Shown here: one piece after another, positions 56,528 to 64,000 of the stretch
How positions within the stretch are numbered: position 1 is the first letter of the stretch
Layout of the letters: each line of letters begins with the position of its first letter
From: Motiliproteus sp. MSK22-1
Lineage (GTDB): Bacteria > Pseudomonadota > Gammaproteobacteria > Pseudomonadales > Balneatricaceae
Length of the DNA stretch: 64,000 nt
Direction of reading: 5' to 3'
NCBI RefSeq assembly: GCF_001968815.1
Contig: NZ_MIEQ01000098.1
Span: 33,675-97,674, forward strand
The notes under the pieces: model-generated
The model's database searches: none
Seen by the model: the letters and a program-made list of their open reading frames with translations, nothing else
Told to the model about the DNA's origin: nothing
Translations under genes and position numbers: made by a program

Positions 56528-56768
56528 CAATCCAGTCCTTATTGTCGTTGTTAACAAAAATTGTAGCTATGCATTGCGGGCATTCCGCTCGGCTGCAATG
56601 TTCTTGATCTCTCACCATGCATCAATAAACAGAAGAATATAACTCTTCCTAACTCACCGCCATATCACTATAGACTAAGAAACCAGCACCAATAAGGCGA
56701 TGACTTCAGTCAAGTGGCTTACTCCTTGTCTTTCATTATTTTTCCGGCTTTTAGCTCTATCCCCCCCC

Positions 56769-59402
56769 TCAACCAAGACTTTTACTCGCGACTTCAAAAC
56801 TGTCCTTAGACAAGCCCTTGGTATCTAGTATACGTTTTAACTCAGCAGTCATTAATTTCTTACGTTCACTATCATACTTTTTCCAACGGGTTAGAGGCGT
56901 TAACAATCGTGATGCAATTTGTGGGTTCATTGCATCAAGCTTTATTATTTGATCAGAAAGAAAACGATAGCCCTTTCCATCCAGCCGGTGGAACCCTACC
57001 GAATTTTGATTACAGAATACACCTATCAGTGCACGCACTCGATTAGGATTCTTAAAATCAAATGCAGAATGTTCAAGTAACGACTGCACCTGCTCCAAAG
57101 CATCATCCCTGGCTGCGGAAGCCTGGACACTGAACCATTGATTAACGACTAGACTATCATCATGCCAACGCTGATAAAAAGCATCCAGGGCCGAATCCCG
57201 TTCTTCGACAAACTCACAATTGGCTAATTGAGTTAAAGCAGACAAAGTATCGGTCATGTTGTCCGCATTTTGAAATTGCTCTTGAGCTAACTTTAATACT
57301 GCCGGTGTGTTCAGCGTCATCAAATAGGCCAAACTCAGGTTTTGCAAACGGCGCTGGGCAACAGCTTCTGCGTTGAGTTCATAACCTCCGGTTGACCGAT
57401 TGCGACGATAACAGTCCATGAAAAGATCTTGAAGCTGCGTCGCAAGACTTTTCCTGACAAACTCTCTGACATTGTGAATTGCTTCGACATCAATCTCCTC
57501 GGCCAGTTCTCCCAGATAAGCCTCGGAGGGCAGCAACAACACTTTAGCCACCATCGCCTGATCCAGACTACGATCCGATAGAACTTTTCGAAAAGCGTCC
57601 ACTAATAGTGAATCCAGAACCCCTTCGCGTCCAGCCCGATAATCTGCGATCAACCCTTGAATAATATCCACTGACAGTTTTTGGCCCGCCTCCCAGCGAT
57701 TAAAACCGTCACTATCATGACTCATCAGAAAAACAAGATCTTCTCGGCTGTAGTTGTAGCACAGCTTCACAGGGGCGCTGAACCCACGTAGTAACGAAGG
57801 AACCGGCTTGCTCGGAATGTTCTCAAAGGTAAAAGTTTGGCTCTGTTCTTTAAGCTGCAACAGTTCAGTGCTTTCTCCCCCGGTAAGAGGAATATCTTTA
57901 CCCTCTTCATCCAGCAATCCAACCGCTACTGGTATATGGTAAGGCTGTTTAACCGGCTGTCCGGGAGAAGGGGCACAGCTCTGTTCAATCGTCAAACGGT
58001 AACAGTTGTTTGCAGGATCATACTCATCGGTAACATCCAGACGGGGAGTTCCCGCCTGAGAATACCAACGCCGGAATTGCGTTAAATCCTGGCCACTGAC
58101 TTCCTCCATCGCGGCAACAAAGTCATCAGTAGTAACCGCCTGGCCGTCATAACGATCAAAGTATAAATCACTCCCTTTGCGAAACAGATCTTTACCCAGG
58201 AGACGATGAATCATTCTGACCACTTCAGCCCCTTTTTCATACACTGTCAGGGTGTAGAAGTTGGAAATTTCAATATACGAAGCAGGCCGTACAGGGTGAG
58301 CCATAGGTCCTGCATCTTCAGCAAACTGGGCGGTACGCAGAACATTGACGTCCTCAATGCGCTTGACCGTCCGCGATCCCATGTCAGCTGAAAACTCTGA
58401 ATCTCTAAATACGGTAAACCCTTCTTTAAGGCTTAACTGGAACCAATCGCGACAGGTCACCCTGTTACCAGACCAGTTATGGAAATATTCGTGCGCAACG
58501 ATCCCTTCTATACGCTGAAATGCATCGTCAGTCGTTGTTTGCGGGTTGGCAAGTACACATGAGGAGTTAAAAATATTCAGCCCCTTATTTTCCATCGCCC
58601 CCATATTAAAGTGGTCCACTGCAACGATCATAAAGATGTCCAGATCATATTCTCGACCATAAACCTCTTCATCCCACCTCATCGATCGCTTTAAAGCGTC
58701 TAAAGCGTGTTCGCACTTATTCAGATCTTTCTTCTCAACATACAGTCGCAGCGGAATCTGACGACCGCTGGCGGTAATGAAAAGATCCTCAACCAGCTCC
58801 AGGTCGCCTCCCACGAGCGCAAACAAATAGGCAGGTTTGGGGAAGGGATCTTCCCAGGTTACCCAATGGCGTCCATTATCCACTTCACCTTGATCAACAG
58901 GGTTTCCGTTTGATAACAGAACCGGAAATCTATTTTTACTGGCAACAATCGTCGTGGTAAAAACAGACATTACATCAGGACGATCCAGGTAGTAGGTAAT
59001 CTTGCGAAACCCTTCCGCTTCACACTGAGTGCAGAACATGCCATTTGACTGATAGAGCCCCTCCAGCGAGGTGTTATCCTGGGGATTAATCAACGTAACG
59101 CATTCCAGGGTAAAGTAATCAGGCACATCTGCGAGCCGCAACAGCTCTTCACTCAGCTCATAGTCCCCTACCGACAGGTCTTTCCCGTCAATCACCAAAC
59201 GGCGTAAATTCAATGATTTGTCACCATTCAGCTCTAGCGCAGCATTCGCAACGGTACAGGCCGGATTTCGCCTCAAAGACAACTTGCTTTTAACCAGAGT
59301 CGCTTTATCACCGAGTTCGAAATGAAGATCAGTTTTGTCAATGAGAAATGAGGGGACACGATAATCTTTTAAATGAATGGGCTGTGGATTGTTCTTACTC
59401 AT
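56769..59402 (-). CDS. pepN: Aminopeptidase N
   Basis: 877-aa M1-family zinc metallopeptidase that removes N-terminal residues from peptides in the cytoplasm. The exopeptidase motif GAMEN is at 268-272, and the zinc site HEYFH (304-308) is followed by Glu327 after 18 residues. The N-terminal saddle domain (YRVPSFLIDKTDLHFEL) and the long C-terminal helical superhelix are complete. Length and layout match E. coli PepN (870 aa). It follows the DUF2797 gene at 77 bp, an order I recall from Pseudomonas. Confidence 0.97.
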   Translation of the reverse strand: MSKNNPQPIHLKDYRVPSFLIDKTDLHFELGDKATLVKSKLSLRRNPACTVANAALELNGDKSLNLRRLVIDGKDLSVGDYELSEELLRLADVPDYFTLECVTLINPQDNTSLEGLYQSNGMFCTQCEAEGFRKITYYLDRPDVMSVFTTTIVASKNRFPVLLSNGNPVDQGEVDNGRHWVTWEDPFPKPAYLFALVGGDLELVEDLFITASGRQIPLRLYVEKKDLNKCEHALDALKRSMRWDEEVYGREYDLDIFMIVAVDHFNMGAMENKGLNIFNSSCVLANPQTTTDDAFQRIEGIVAHEYFHNWSGNRVTCRDWFQLSLKEGFTVFRDSEFSADMGSRTVKRIEDVNVLRTAQFAEDAGPMAHPVRPASYIEISNFYTLTVYEKGAEVVRMIHRLLGKDLFRKGSDLYFDRYDGQAVTTDDFVAAMEEVSGQDLTQFRRWYSQAGTPRLDVTDEYDPANNCYRLTIEQSCAPSPGQPVKQPYHIPVAVGLLDEEGKDIPLTGGESTELLQLKEQSQTFTFENIPSKPVPSLLRGFSAPVKLCYNYSREDLVFLMSHDSDGFNRWEAGQKLSVDIIQGLIADYRAGREGVLDSLLVDAFRKVLSDRSLDQAMVAKVLLLPSEAYLGELAEEIDVEAIHNVREFVRKSLATQLQDLFMDCYRRNRSTGGYELNAEAVAQRRLQNLSLAYLMTLNTPAVLKLAQEQFQNADNMTDTLSALTQLANCEFVEERDSALDAFYQRWHDDSLVVNQWFSVQASAARDDALEQVQSLLEHSAFDFKNPNRVRALIGVFCNQNSVGFHRLDGKGYRFLSDQIIKLDAMNPQIASRLLTPLTRWKKYDSERKKLMTAELKRILDTKGLSKDSFEVASKSLG

Positions 59403-59479
59403 GATTCAACCTGCTAAAAGAAAAGCTCGATGTTCGTACGCTGGGCTCGGATAATTTAGGGAGTAAACATCTGAGCATA

Positions 59480-60313
59480 CTAGGCAAGCAGCTCAATATC
59501 ATAGGCTGCAAATTTTCGAATATTGATCACGCCGCTATCCAACATCAAATATTGTCCCTTCAAACCCTGTAGAGTTCCCTCAACTATAGGTGTTTTATCA
59601 AAACTCAGGGATGTAATTTTCTTCGGATAGTCAATAACCGGGTATTTTAACGCAACTTCTTCCGCCTGATGCAGACGCTGTATTGCGGTGACCCCAAATC
59701 GATGTTCCAGCCCTCTTAATGGCTCATCCAGCAACTCGAAAAGACGATCGCGCTCCGCTTCCATATTCAGCATTTCAACATTGTTCTTAAGCATTGCCCG
59801 CCAGTTAGTGCGGTCGTTAACATGTTCTTTAAATGCAGTTTCAATTAGACCTGATTGGTAGCGTGTCGCAACTCGAAGAATAGGAAGCGCCTGCACAGCG
59901 CCTTGATCAAGCCAGCGAGTAGGAACTTGCGAAGCTCGGGTAATACCAACCTTCAGCCCGGAAGAGTTTGCTAAGTAAACAACGTGCCCCTGCATACATT
60001 GTTGTTCGCCCCACAGAGGATCGCGACAGGTATCCAAGTGAAAATGACATTTTTCCGGGCTCATAATGCAACTGTCACATTCAGGCAGTGACTTGAAGCA
60101 AGGAAAGCAATAGCCCTGATTAAAGCTTTTATTCGTCTTGCGGCCGCAATGTATGCAATTGATTGCACCCAGGAAATTGAGCCGGATCGGTTTTCCCAAA
60201 AGTCCGTTAAGGTCTATTTCATGATCTCCGACGGGCATTTTATAAACCGCTGGAGAATCAAGTTGAATCCGAAGCTTGCGCAGGGCACCTGCGCCTTGAA
60301 TCTGTAAACTCAT
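59480..60313 (-). CDS. DUF2797 protein with Cys clusters
   Basis: 277 aa. A central set of Cys pairs (CIHCGRKTNKSF, CFPCF, CDSCIMSPEKCHFH, CMQGH) suggests one or two metal sites. Next comes VVYLANSSGLKVGITRASQVPTRW, the family hallmark, which resembles a GIY-YIG-like strand-loop. Function is unknown. The gene lies between yeaC and pepN. Confidence 0.9.
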   Translation of the reverse strand: MSLQIQGAGALRKLRIQLDSPAVYKMPVGDHEIDLNGLLGKPIRLNFLGAINCIHCGRKTNKSFNQGYCFPCFKSLPECDSCIMSPEKCHFHLDTCRDPLWGEQQCMQGHVVYLANSSGLKVGITRASQVPTRWLDQGAVQALPILRVATRYQSGLIETAFKEHVNDRTNWRAMLKNNVEMLNMEAERDRLFELLDEPLRGLEHRFGVTAIQRLHQAEEVALKYPVIDYPKKITSLSFDKTPIVEGTLQGLKGQYLMLDSGVINIRKFAAYDIELLA

Positions 60314-60406
60314 GGATATGACTTACTAGTTGTTATTTGTTGGCCAGAATACCGGGGGATATTAGCTGGTAAGAGTCGCAGGTATATCCGGTATGGGAGA
60401 CAATCA

Positions 60407-60676
60407 CTAAGTATCGTTGCCGAGTATCTTAACAATATCTTCTGTGGACTGACTAGGGCTATGATTGCTGCCATCAGCCTTTTTTCGGCTGATATAACCC
60501 ACTCGCTCCTCTTCAGGCAGGTGCTCAGCGTCATAAGCGATAACGGCTTGCATGCAGGCCTTTCGTTCTTCTTCCGAGAGTTTTCGTCCATCCGGCCACT
60601 TCCCTAATTCTACAGCCCGTTTCATTGACGCATGAACTTCAGGGTTCATTGATTTCAATAATTCTTCAAAAGTCAT
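60407..60676 (-). CDS. YeaC-like (DUF1315) protein
   Basis: 89-aa protein: FEELLKSMNPEVHASMKRAVELGKWPDGRKLSEEERKACMQA-type opening, visible as KSMNPEV, ELGKWPDG and LSEEERKACMQAVIAY, then HLPEEERVGYI. These are DUF1315 landmarks. Role unknown; the neighbours (glpG side and DUF2797) are conserved in related genomes. Confidence 0.92.
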   Translation of the reverse strand: MTFEELLKSMNPEVHASMKRAVELGKWPDGRKLSEEERKACMQAVIAYDAEHLPEEERVGYISRKKADGSNHSPSQSTEDIVKILGNDT

Positions 60677-60796
60677 AATTCAGTATTTCGCCTTAAAATA
60701 TCCGGTTTACACCCTATTATACAGACAGTGCCAGATAGTCTTCATAGCTACGGTAAATGCCACATCAGAGCTTTCTGGCCATAATACCACGCGAGC

Positions 60797-60822
60797 AGTC
60801 TCTGTCATCAGTAACAGAGACT
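60797..60822 (-). terminator. Hairpin after glpG
   Basis: Arms AGTCTCTGT and ACAGAGACT (9 bp) with an 8-base loop, 31 bases past the glpG stop. No T-run, so termination may need help. Confidence 0.4.
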
Positions 60823-60852
60823 TCTGAACGCCCGCCGGAGAGCGGTGCCTGC

Positions 60853-61725
60853 TTATATCTTTCGCCACAACTGATCCCGAAACAAATAAACCAGTGGCGC
60901 GCACAACAGCCCACTGAGCAAGCCGATAAGGTGAGCCGTATTGGCAAAAGAACCCAGGCCCATTTTCTCGGGTAAACCACTTACACCAAAGATCAGCCAA
61001 ACGACCATAAATGTCATCATAACCGGCGGCAAACCGTAACTATGGGCTGGACATATGCGATCCCAAAGCCAGGTGTACGCCATCAAACCAAAAATAATGC
61101 CTGACAAACCACCAAATATGGGCCCGGTAATGACGAACTGAGAGATATTGGACATCACTCCCATAAACAATACCAGAACAACAATAACTGAACGCCTGTG
61201 CACTAACTCTATTCGTCTTCCAAGCTCCCAGGTCCACAATAAATTAAACACCAAATGCATAAAACCGAAGTGCAAAAACACCGGTGAAATCCAACGCCAC
61301 CACTGCCCTTCAGCGATCAGCGTACCCAAACTCTGGAATACCGGGTACTGTCCCTGGAAAGTAAAATCGACAAACGTAAACCAATGTAAAAACTCCATTT
61401 GCCGGCCAAATCCGGTCAGCAACGTCAGTACAAGACTGATTACAATTAACGACAGTGTAACCGGCACGTGCTGAACCCAGAACATAAACTGGGACACCTT
61501 CAGATTTGGATTGTCATTCTGAGCCATGACAAGCTCAAATTCATCCCCTTGTTTCCAGCGTTGGTACTGCTCAAGCACATAATCAGTATCCGCGGCATTT
61601 CGAAGCCACAACTCCTGACGGTCGCCCTGATGCCTAATACGATGAGGAATCTTTGCCTGCCACAAAAAGCCGGCAAACTCCTGTAAATCTTCCGAGCTGG
61701 GAATATCCAATATTTTTATATTCAA
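60853..61725 (-). CDS. glpG: Rhomboid protease GlpG
   Basis: 290-aa intramembrane serine protease. The N-terminal cytoplasmic domain (about 1-85) precedes six transmembrane helices. The catalytic Ser lies in GLSGIIFGLMAY and the His in TAHLIGLLSG; WR and HxxxN-like motifs (WWRWISPVFLHFGFMHLVFN) fit the L1 and H2 elements. I place the start at a TTG (61725), because AAGGAGG sits just upstream and overlaps the end of the previous gene; the frame opens 27 codons earlier. Expression is therefore probably coupled to the phosphatase gene. Confidence 0.93.
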   Translation of the reverse strand: MNIKILDIPSSEDLQEFAGFLWQAKIPHRIRHQGDRQELWLRNAADTDYVLEQYQRWKQGDEFELVMAQNDNPNLKVSQFMFWVQHVPVTLSLIVISLVLTLLTGFGRQMEFLHWFTFVDFTFQGQYPVFQSLGTLIAEGQWWRWISPVFLHFGFMHLVFNLLWTWELGRRIELVHRRSVIVVLVLFMGVMSNISQFVITGPIFGGLSGIIFGLMAYTWLWDRICPAHSYGLPPVMMTFMVVWLIFGVSGLPEKMGLGSFANTAHLIGLLSGLLCAPLVYLFRDQLWRKI

Positions 61726-61729
61726 CGCT

Positions 61730-62719
61730 TCAGCCTCCTTCAATCTGCACTGCCGGCTGAATATCATCCGGATCCACATCGACCCATACAAATTTTTTTC
61801 TATCAATTCGAGATTCTGAATCCATACGATAGGCCACCAATTTTCCTTGTTTCACGGCACTATAATCCAAGCAGGCAATGTTCGGCCGAATTGATTCAGG
61901 AATGCCCTGTCTCCAATAGTGCCCTATAAACAATGGTGGCTCCTCCTTCGAGTAATGCAACAGTTGTTTCCGGTCTGATACGGAAAGAGGCAACGAGCCA
62001 ATATGCTCTGGCAAGGGATCCGGCTGAAAAACGACATCATTATGGATTTCTGGAGTGGTTGACCAAAACTGAGTCCGGTAGACCCGACGACGGTAGCCAT
62101 CCTCGCTGGTCATAACTTCACTGTTTGGCAGCGGTAGATAGGTTCCCCTTAATAACCTATCAGCAACCTGCCATTCGAATCCTCCATATTCTGCGGAACG
62201 ATGAAGCATTTCATCATCACTAAAATCAAGAATCTGTCGTCGTTTAAGTTCAGATATCAGGTTTTTATCCCAACAGGCATGAATCACTCGAAATGTATCA
62301 AACTCAAGAAATAGCGGCATCTTTCTGAACCACTTCAAAAACGCCTGCCACTCGCTGGAATGATTTTCAAATTGCGCCAGGGATTCCCGAATTTGTCTTT
62401 CATGTCGTTCATTATGAGCACGTAAAAAATCACGCCCTGAATCAGGCCTTGCCTCAGTGCAGTATGCGATAGCATTATACTCATGATTACCAATGACTAT
62501 CTGGGCAACACCAGCGTCAACCATCTCTCGAACAAGGTGTAACGATTCCCGGATAAAGTTTCCTCTGTCGACAATATCACCCAAAAATACAGCACGGCGC
62601 TGGGGGTGCCGATAGCAACCATTTCGTCGCGAGTATCCCAGCTTGCATAAAAGCTGCTCCAACGTTCGAGCACAGCCATGCACGTCGCCAATCAGATCAT
62701 AACCGCGAGATTTCACCAT
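61730..62719 (-). CDS. Calcineurin-like metallophosphatase
   Basis: 329-aa phosphoesterase: YDLIGDVHGCARTLEQLL (Asp-His metal motif), VFLGDIVDRG and IVIGNHEYNAI, then late His residues (GHYWRQG). This is the diadenosine-tetraphosphatase/serine-threonine phosphatase-like fold. The substrate is unknown. A GTG at the second codon is equally well placed behind the ribosome site. It lies 5 bases after nadK and its stop precedes the glpG TTG by 4 bases, forming a tight operon. Confidence 0.9.
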   Translation of the reverse strand: MVKSRGYDLIGDVHGCARTLEQLLCKLGYSRRNGCYRHPQRRAVFLGDIVDRGNFIRESLHLVREMVDAGVAQIVIGNHEYNAIAYCTEARPDSGRDFLRAHNERHERQIRESLAQFENHSSEWQAFLKWFRKMPLFLEFDTFRVIHACWDKNLISELKRRQILDFSDDEMLHRSAEYGGFEWQVADRLLRGTYLPLPNSEVMTSEDGYRRRVYRTQFWSTTPEIHNDVVFQPDPLPEHIGSLPLSVSDRKQLLHYSKEEPPLFIGHYWRQGIPESIRPNIACLDYSAVKQGKLVAYRMDSESRIDRKKFVWVDVDPDDIQPAVQIEGG

Positions 62720-62724
62720 ACCTC

Positions 62725-63606
62725 CTATTCACCCAGTTTTGCCCCCCAACCAAGCTTACTCCGACAGGTCTCATAAAAGTTGTAACTTAAGGGATGGATA
62801 AGGCGTAATTTTTGAGGTTTTTTTCTGATAGTTATGACATCACCAGGAGCACACACAATGTTTGTCTGACCATCACAACTGACGTTAGGAAAGGTTTCAT
62901 TGCGCTCATCAACGACAATTTTTAGCTCGACATTTCCATCGACCACGATTGGTCGGCTACTGAGAGTATGCGGGAACATTGGAACCAACACGATAGCATC
63001 CAGCCGAGGGTGCATGATGGGGCCGCCTCCAGACAAGGAATAGGCGGTAGAACCGGTTGGAGTCGCCACAATCAGTCCGTCTGAACGTTGATTGTAAACG
63101 TACTCACCTTCAATATAGAGGTCAAAACGAATTAGACGGGCGGTTTTACCGGGATGTAGAATCACCTCATTGAGTGCTGAGCCTTCTCCGACAGGCAACC
63201 CCTTTCGTCGCACAAATGCATCTATCAGGAATCTATTCTCAATGGTGTATCGTCCCTCTAACACCTCTGTAATTTTTTCACACACCTGATCAGGGGTAAT
63301 ATCAGTGAGAAAACCGAGGTTACCACGATTCACTCCCAACACTGGCACCTTGTATGGCGCCAGCTCCCTGGCGGCCCCAAGGAGAGTTCCATCACCGCCC
63401 ACAACAATAACCATGTCGCAACTTTCTCCCATCAACCTGAGAGCACTTTCTTGCAATCCATACTCAGAAACCAACTCCCCTATTGCACGATCTACAATTA
63501 CGTTTAAACCACGCTCTTGCAAAAAAGGAATGATAAGCTTCAACGAAACAACAACTGAACTACTGTTCAGCCGACCTACCAGGCCAATATTTTTGAACTG
63601 ATCCAT
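62725..63606 (-). CDS. nadK: NAD kinase
   Basis: Phosphorylates NAD to NADP with ATP. 293 aa from the Met of MDQFKNIGLVGRL, which aligns with the Pseudomonas start as remembered; the frame opens 14 codons earlier. Motifs: GGDGTLLGAARE, NRGNLGFLTDI, the DGLIVATPTGSTAYSLSGGG catalytic loop and the closing YNFYETCRSKLGWG. It heads the operon with the phosphatase and glpG, as in Pseudomonas-like genomes. Confidence 0.96.
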   Translation of the reverse strand: MDQFKNIGLVGRLNSSSVVVSLKLIIPFLQERGLNVIVDRAIGELVSEYGLQESALRLMGESCDMVIVVGGDGTLLGAARELAPYKVPVLGVNRGNLGFLTDITPDQVCEKITEVLEGRYTIENRFLIDAFVRRKGLPVGEGSALNEVILHPGKTARLIRFDLYIEGEYVYNQRSDGLIVATPTGSTAYSLSGGGPIMHPRLDAIVLVPMFPHTLSSRPIVVDGNVELKIVVDERNETFPNVSCDGQTNIVCAPGDVITIRKKPQKLRLIHPLSYNFYETCRSKLGWGAKLGE

Positions 63607-63853
63607 AGATTTAGGTTCCATAACACGGACAAAATTCAGCCGCGACAATGACCATTATTATAAGGACAACCAAGAACAAAGGTAAAAGAGCAACTCGGCA
63701 GCCCAAACCCGTCTGAAAGCTATCGACAAGGGGCAAGAGCGTGAGAATTATAACAGCTTCTAACAGCATCGCTGCTGATTATCGAAAAAGGAACTGGAGG
63801 ATATTATTTGAGCAGAAAAACTCTTGCCAGCCAATCGTATATGAGGATAGAAG

Positions 63854-63930
63854 TGGCGGAACGGACGGGATTCGAACCCGCGACCCCCGGCGTGACAGGC
63901 CGGTATTCTAACCAGCTGAACTACCGCTCC
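63854..63930 (-). tRNA. tRNA-Asp (GUC)
   Basis: 77-nt gene. Acceptor arms GGAGCGG and CCGTTCC pair fully, a G discriminator is followed by an encoded CCA (63854-63856 on the other strand), and the anticodon loop is CTGTCAC with anticodon GTC. T-loop TTCGAAT and D-arm AGCTGGTTAGA are standard. The sequence is very close to E. coli tRNA-Asp as remembered. It is probably preceded by further genes outside the window. Confidence 0.97.
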
Positions 63931-64000
63931 GCAATATGCCTGAAAACTGATCAGGACTTCGCTGCAGTGCTTCTTTCAAAACGACTGCTTTTTCATCAAT

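Noticed and set aside
63854..63930. tRNA-Asp as an integration site
   Set aside because: No integrase gene and no repeat of the tRNA 3' end noticed in the window.

Overview
The window looks like chromosome of a marine, Oceanospirillales-type Gammaproteobacterium, with Endozoicomonas-like relatives the most plausible (inference). It has moderate GC, dense coding on both strands, an LPS/lipoprotein outer-membrane gene set, and two stretches whose gene order I recall from Pseudomonas: murB-ptp-kdsB-ycaR-lpxK-exbD-exbB-comEC-DUF2062-lol-pilZ-GDPD and nadK-phosphatase-glpG-yeaC-DUF2797-pepN. I see no insertion sequence, prophage, CRISPR array or rRNA. One tRNA (Asp, GUC) lies near the right edge.

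Layout. 1-16 kb: the 3' end of a sensor kinase gene, then a leftward envelope block (peptidoglycan precursor synthesis, KDO activation, lipid A 4'-kinase, an ExbB/ExbD proton channel, DNA-uptake channel ComEC, lipoprotein-release transporter). Two additions interrupt the familiar order. One is a beta-propeller gene beside comEC that carries a second copy of the comEC start region. The other is a pocket after the PilZ gene with a Tus-like gene, a membrane protein, a winged-helix protein and a tiny Cys protein. 16-26 kb: housekeeping and metabolism (tmcA, a SIMPL protein, argP/argO, rlmG, dusC, an enoyl-CoA hydratase, a flavin reductase). 26-34 kb: an accessory stretch with a lipoprotein, a DUF2750 protein, a large secreted protein of unknown function behind a Fur-box-like palindrome, and a unit of a UGM-like flavoprotein, an exported helical protein and a GT39-like membrane protein. 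34-49 kb: an orphan glutamate-synthase-like flavoenzyme, a HopJ-family protein, a membrane GGDEF-EAL protein, a Sel1/SPOR protein, dbpA, a DUF945 protein, an SLC13 permease, a fused receiver-kinase and an LHPP-like phosphatase. 49-54 kb: a substrate-binding protein gene with no ABC transporter, 20 bp upstream of a 1073-aa GGDEF-EAL gene. This is the best candidate for a little-described sensory system here. 54-64 kb: small conserved proteins, pepN, DUF2797, yeaC, glpG, a phosphatase, nadK and tRNA-Asp.

Three signalling loci (two full-length GGDEF-EAL proteins and a receiver-kinase fusion) and a PilZ protein point to substantial cyclic-di-GMP control. All family assignments were made by eye from motifs and remembered sequences. 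No searches were run.
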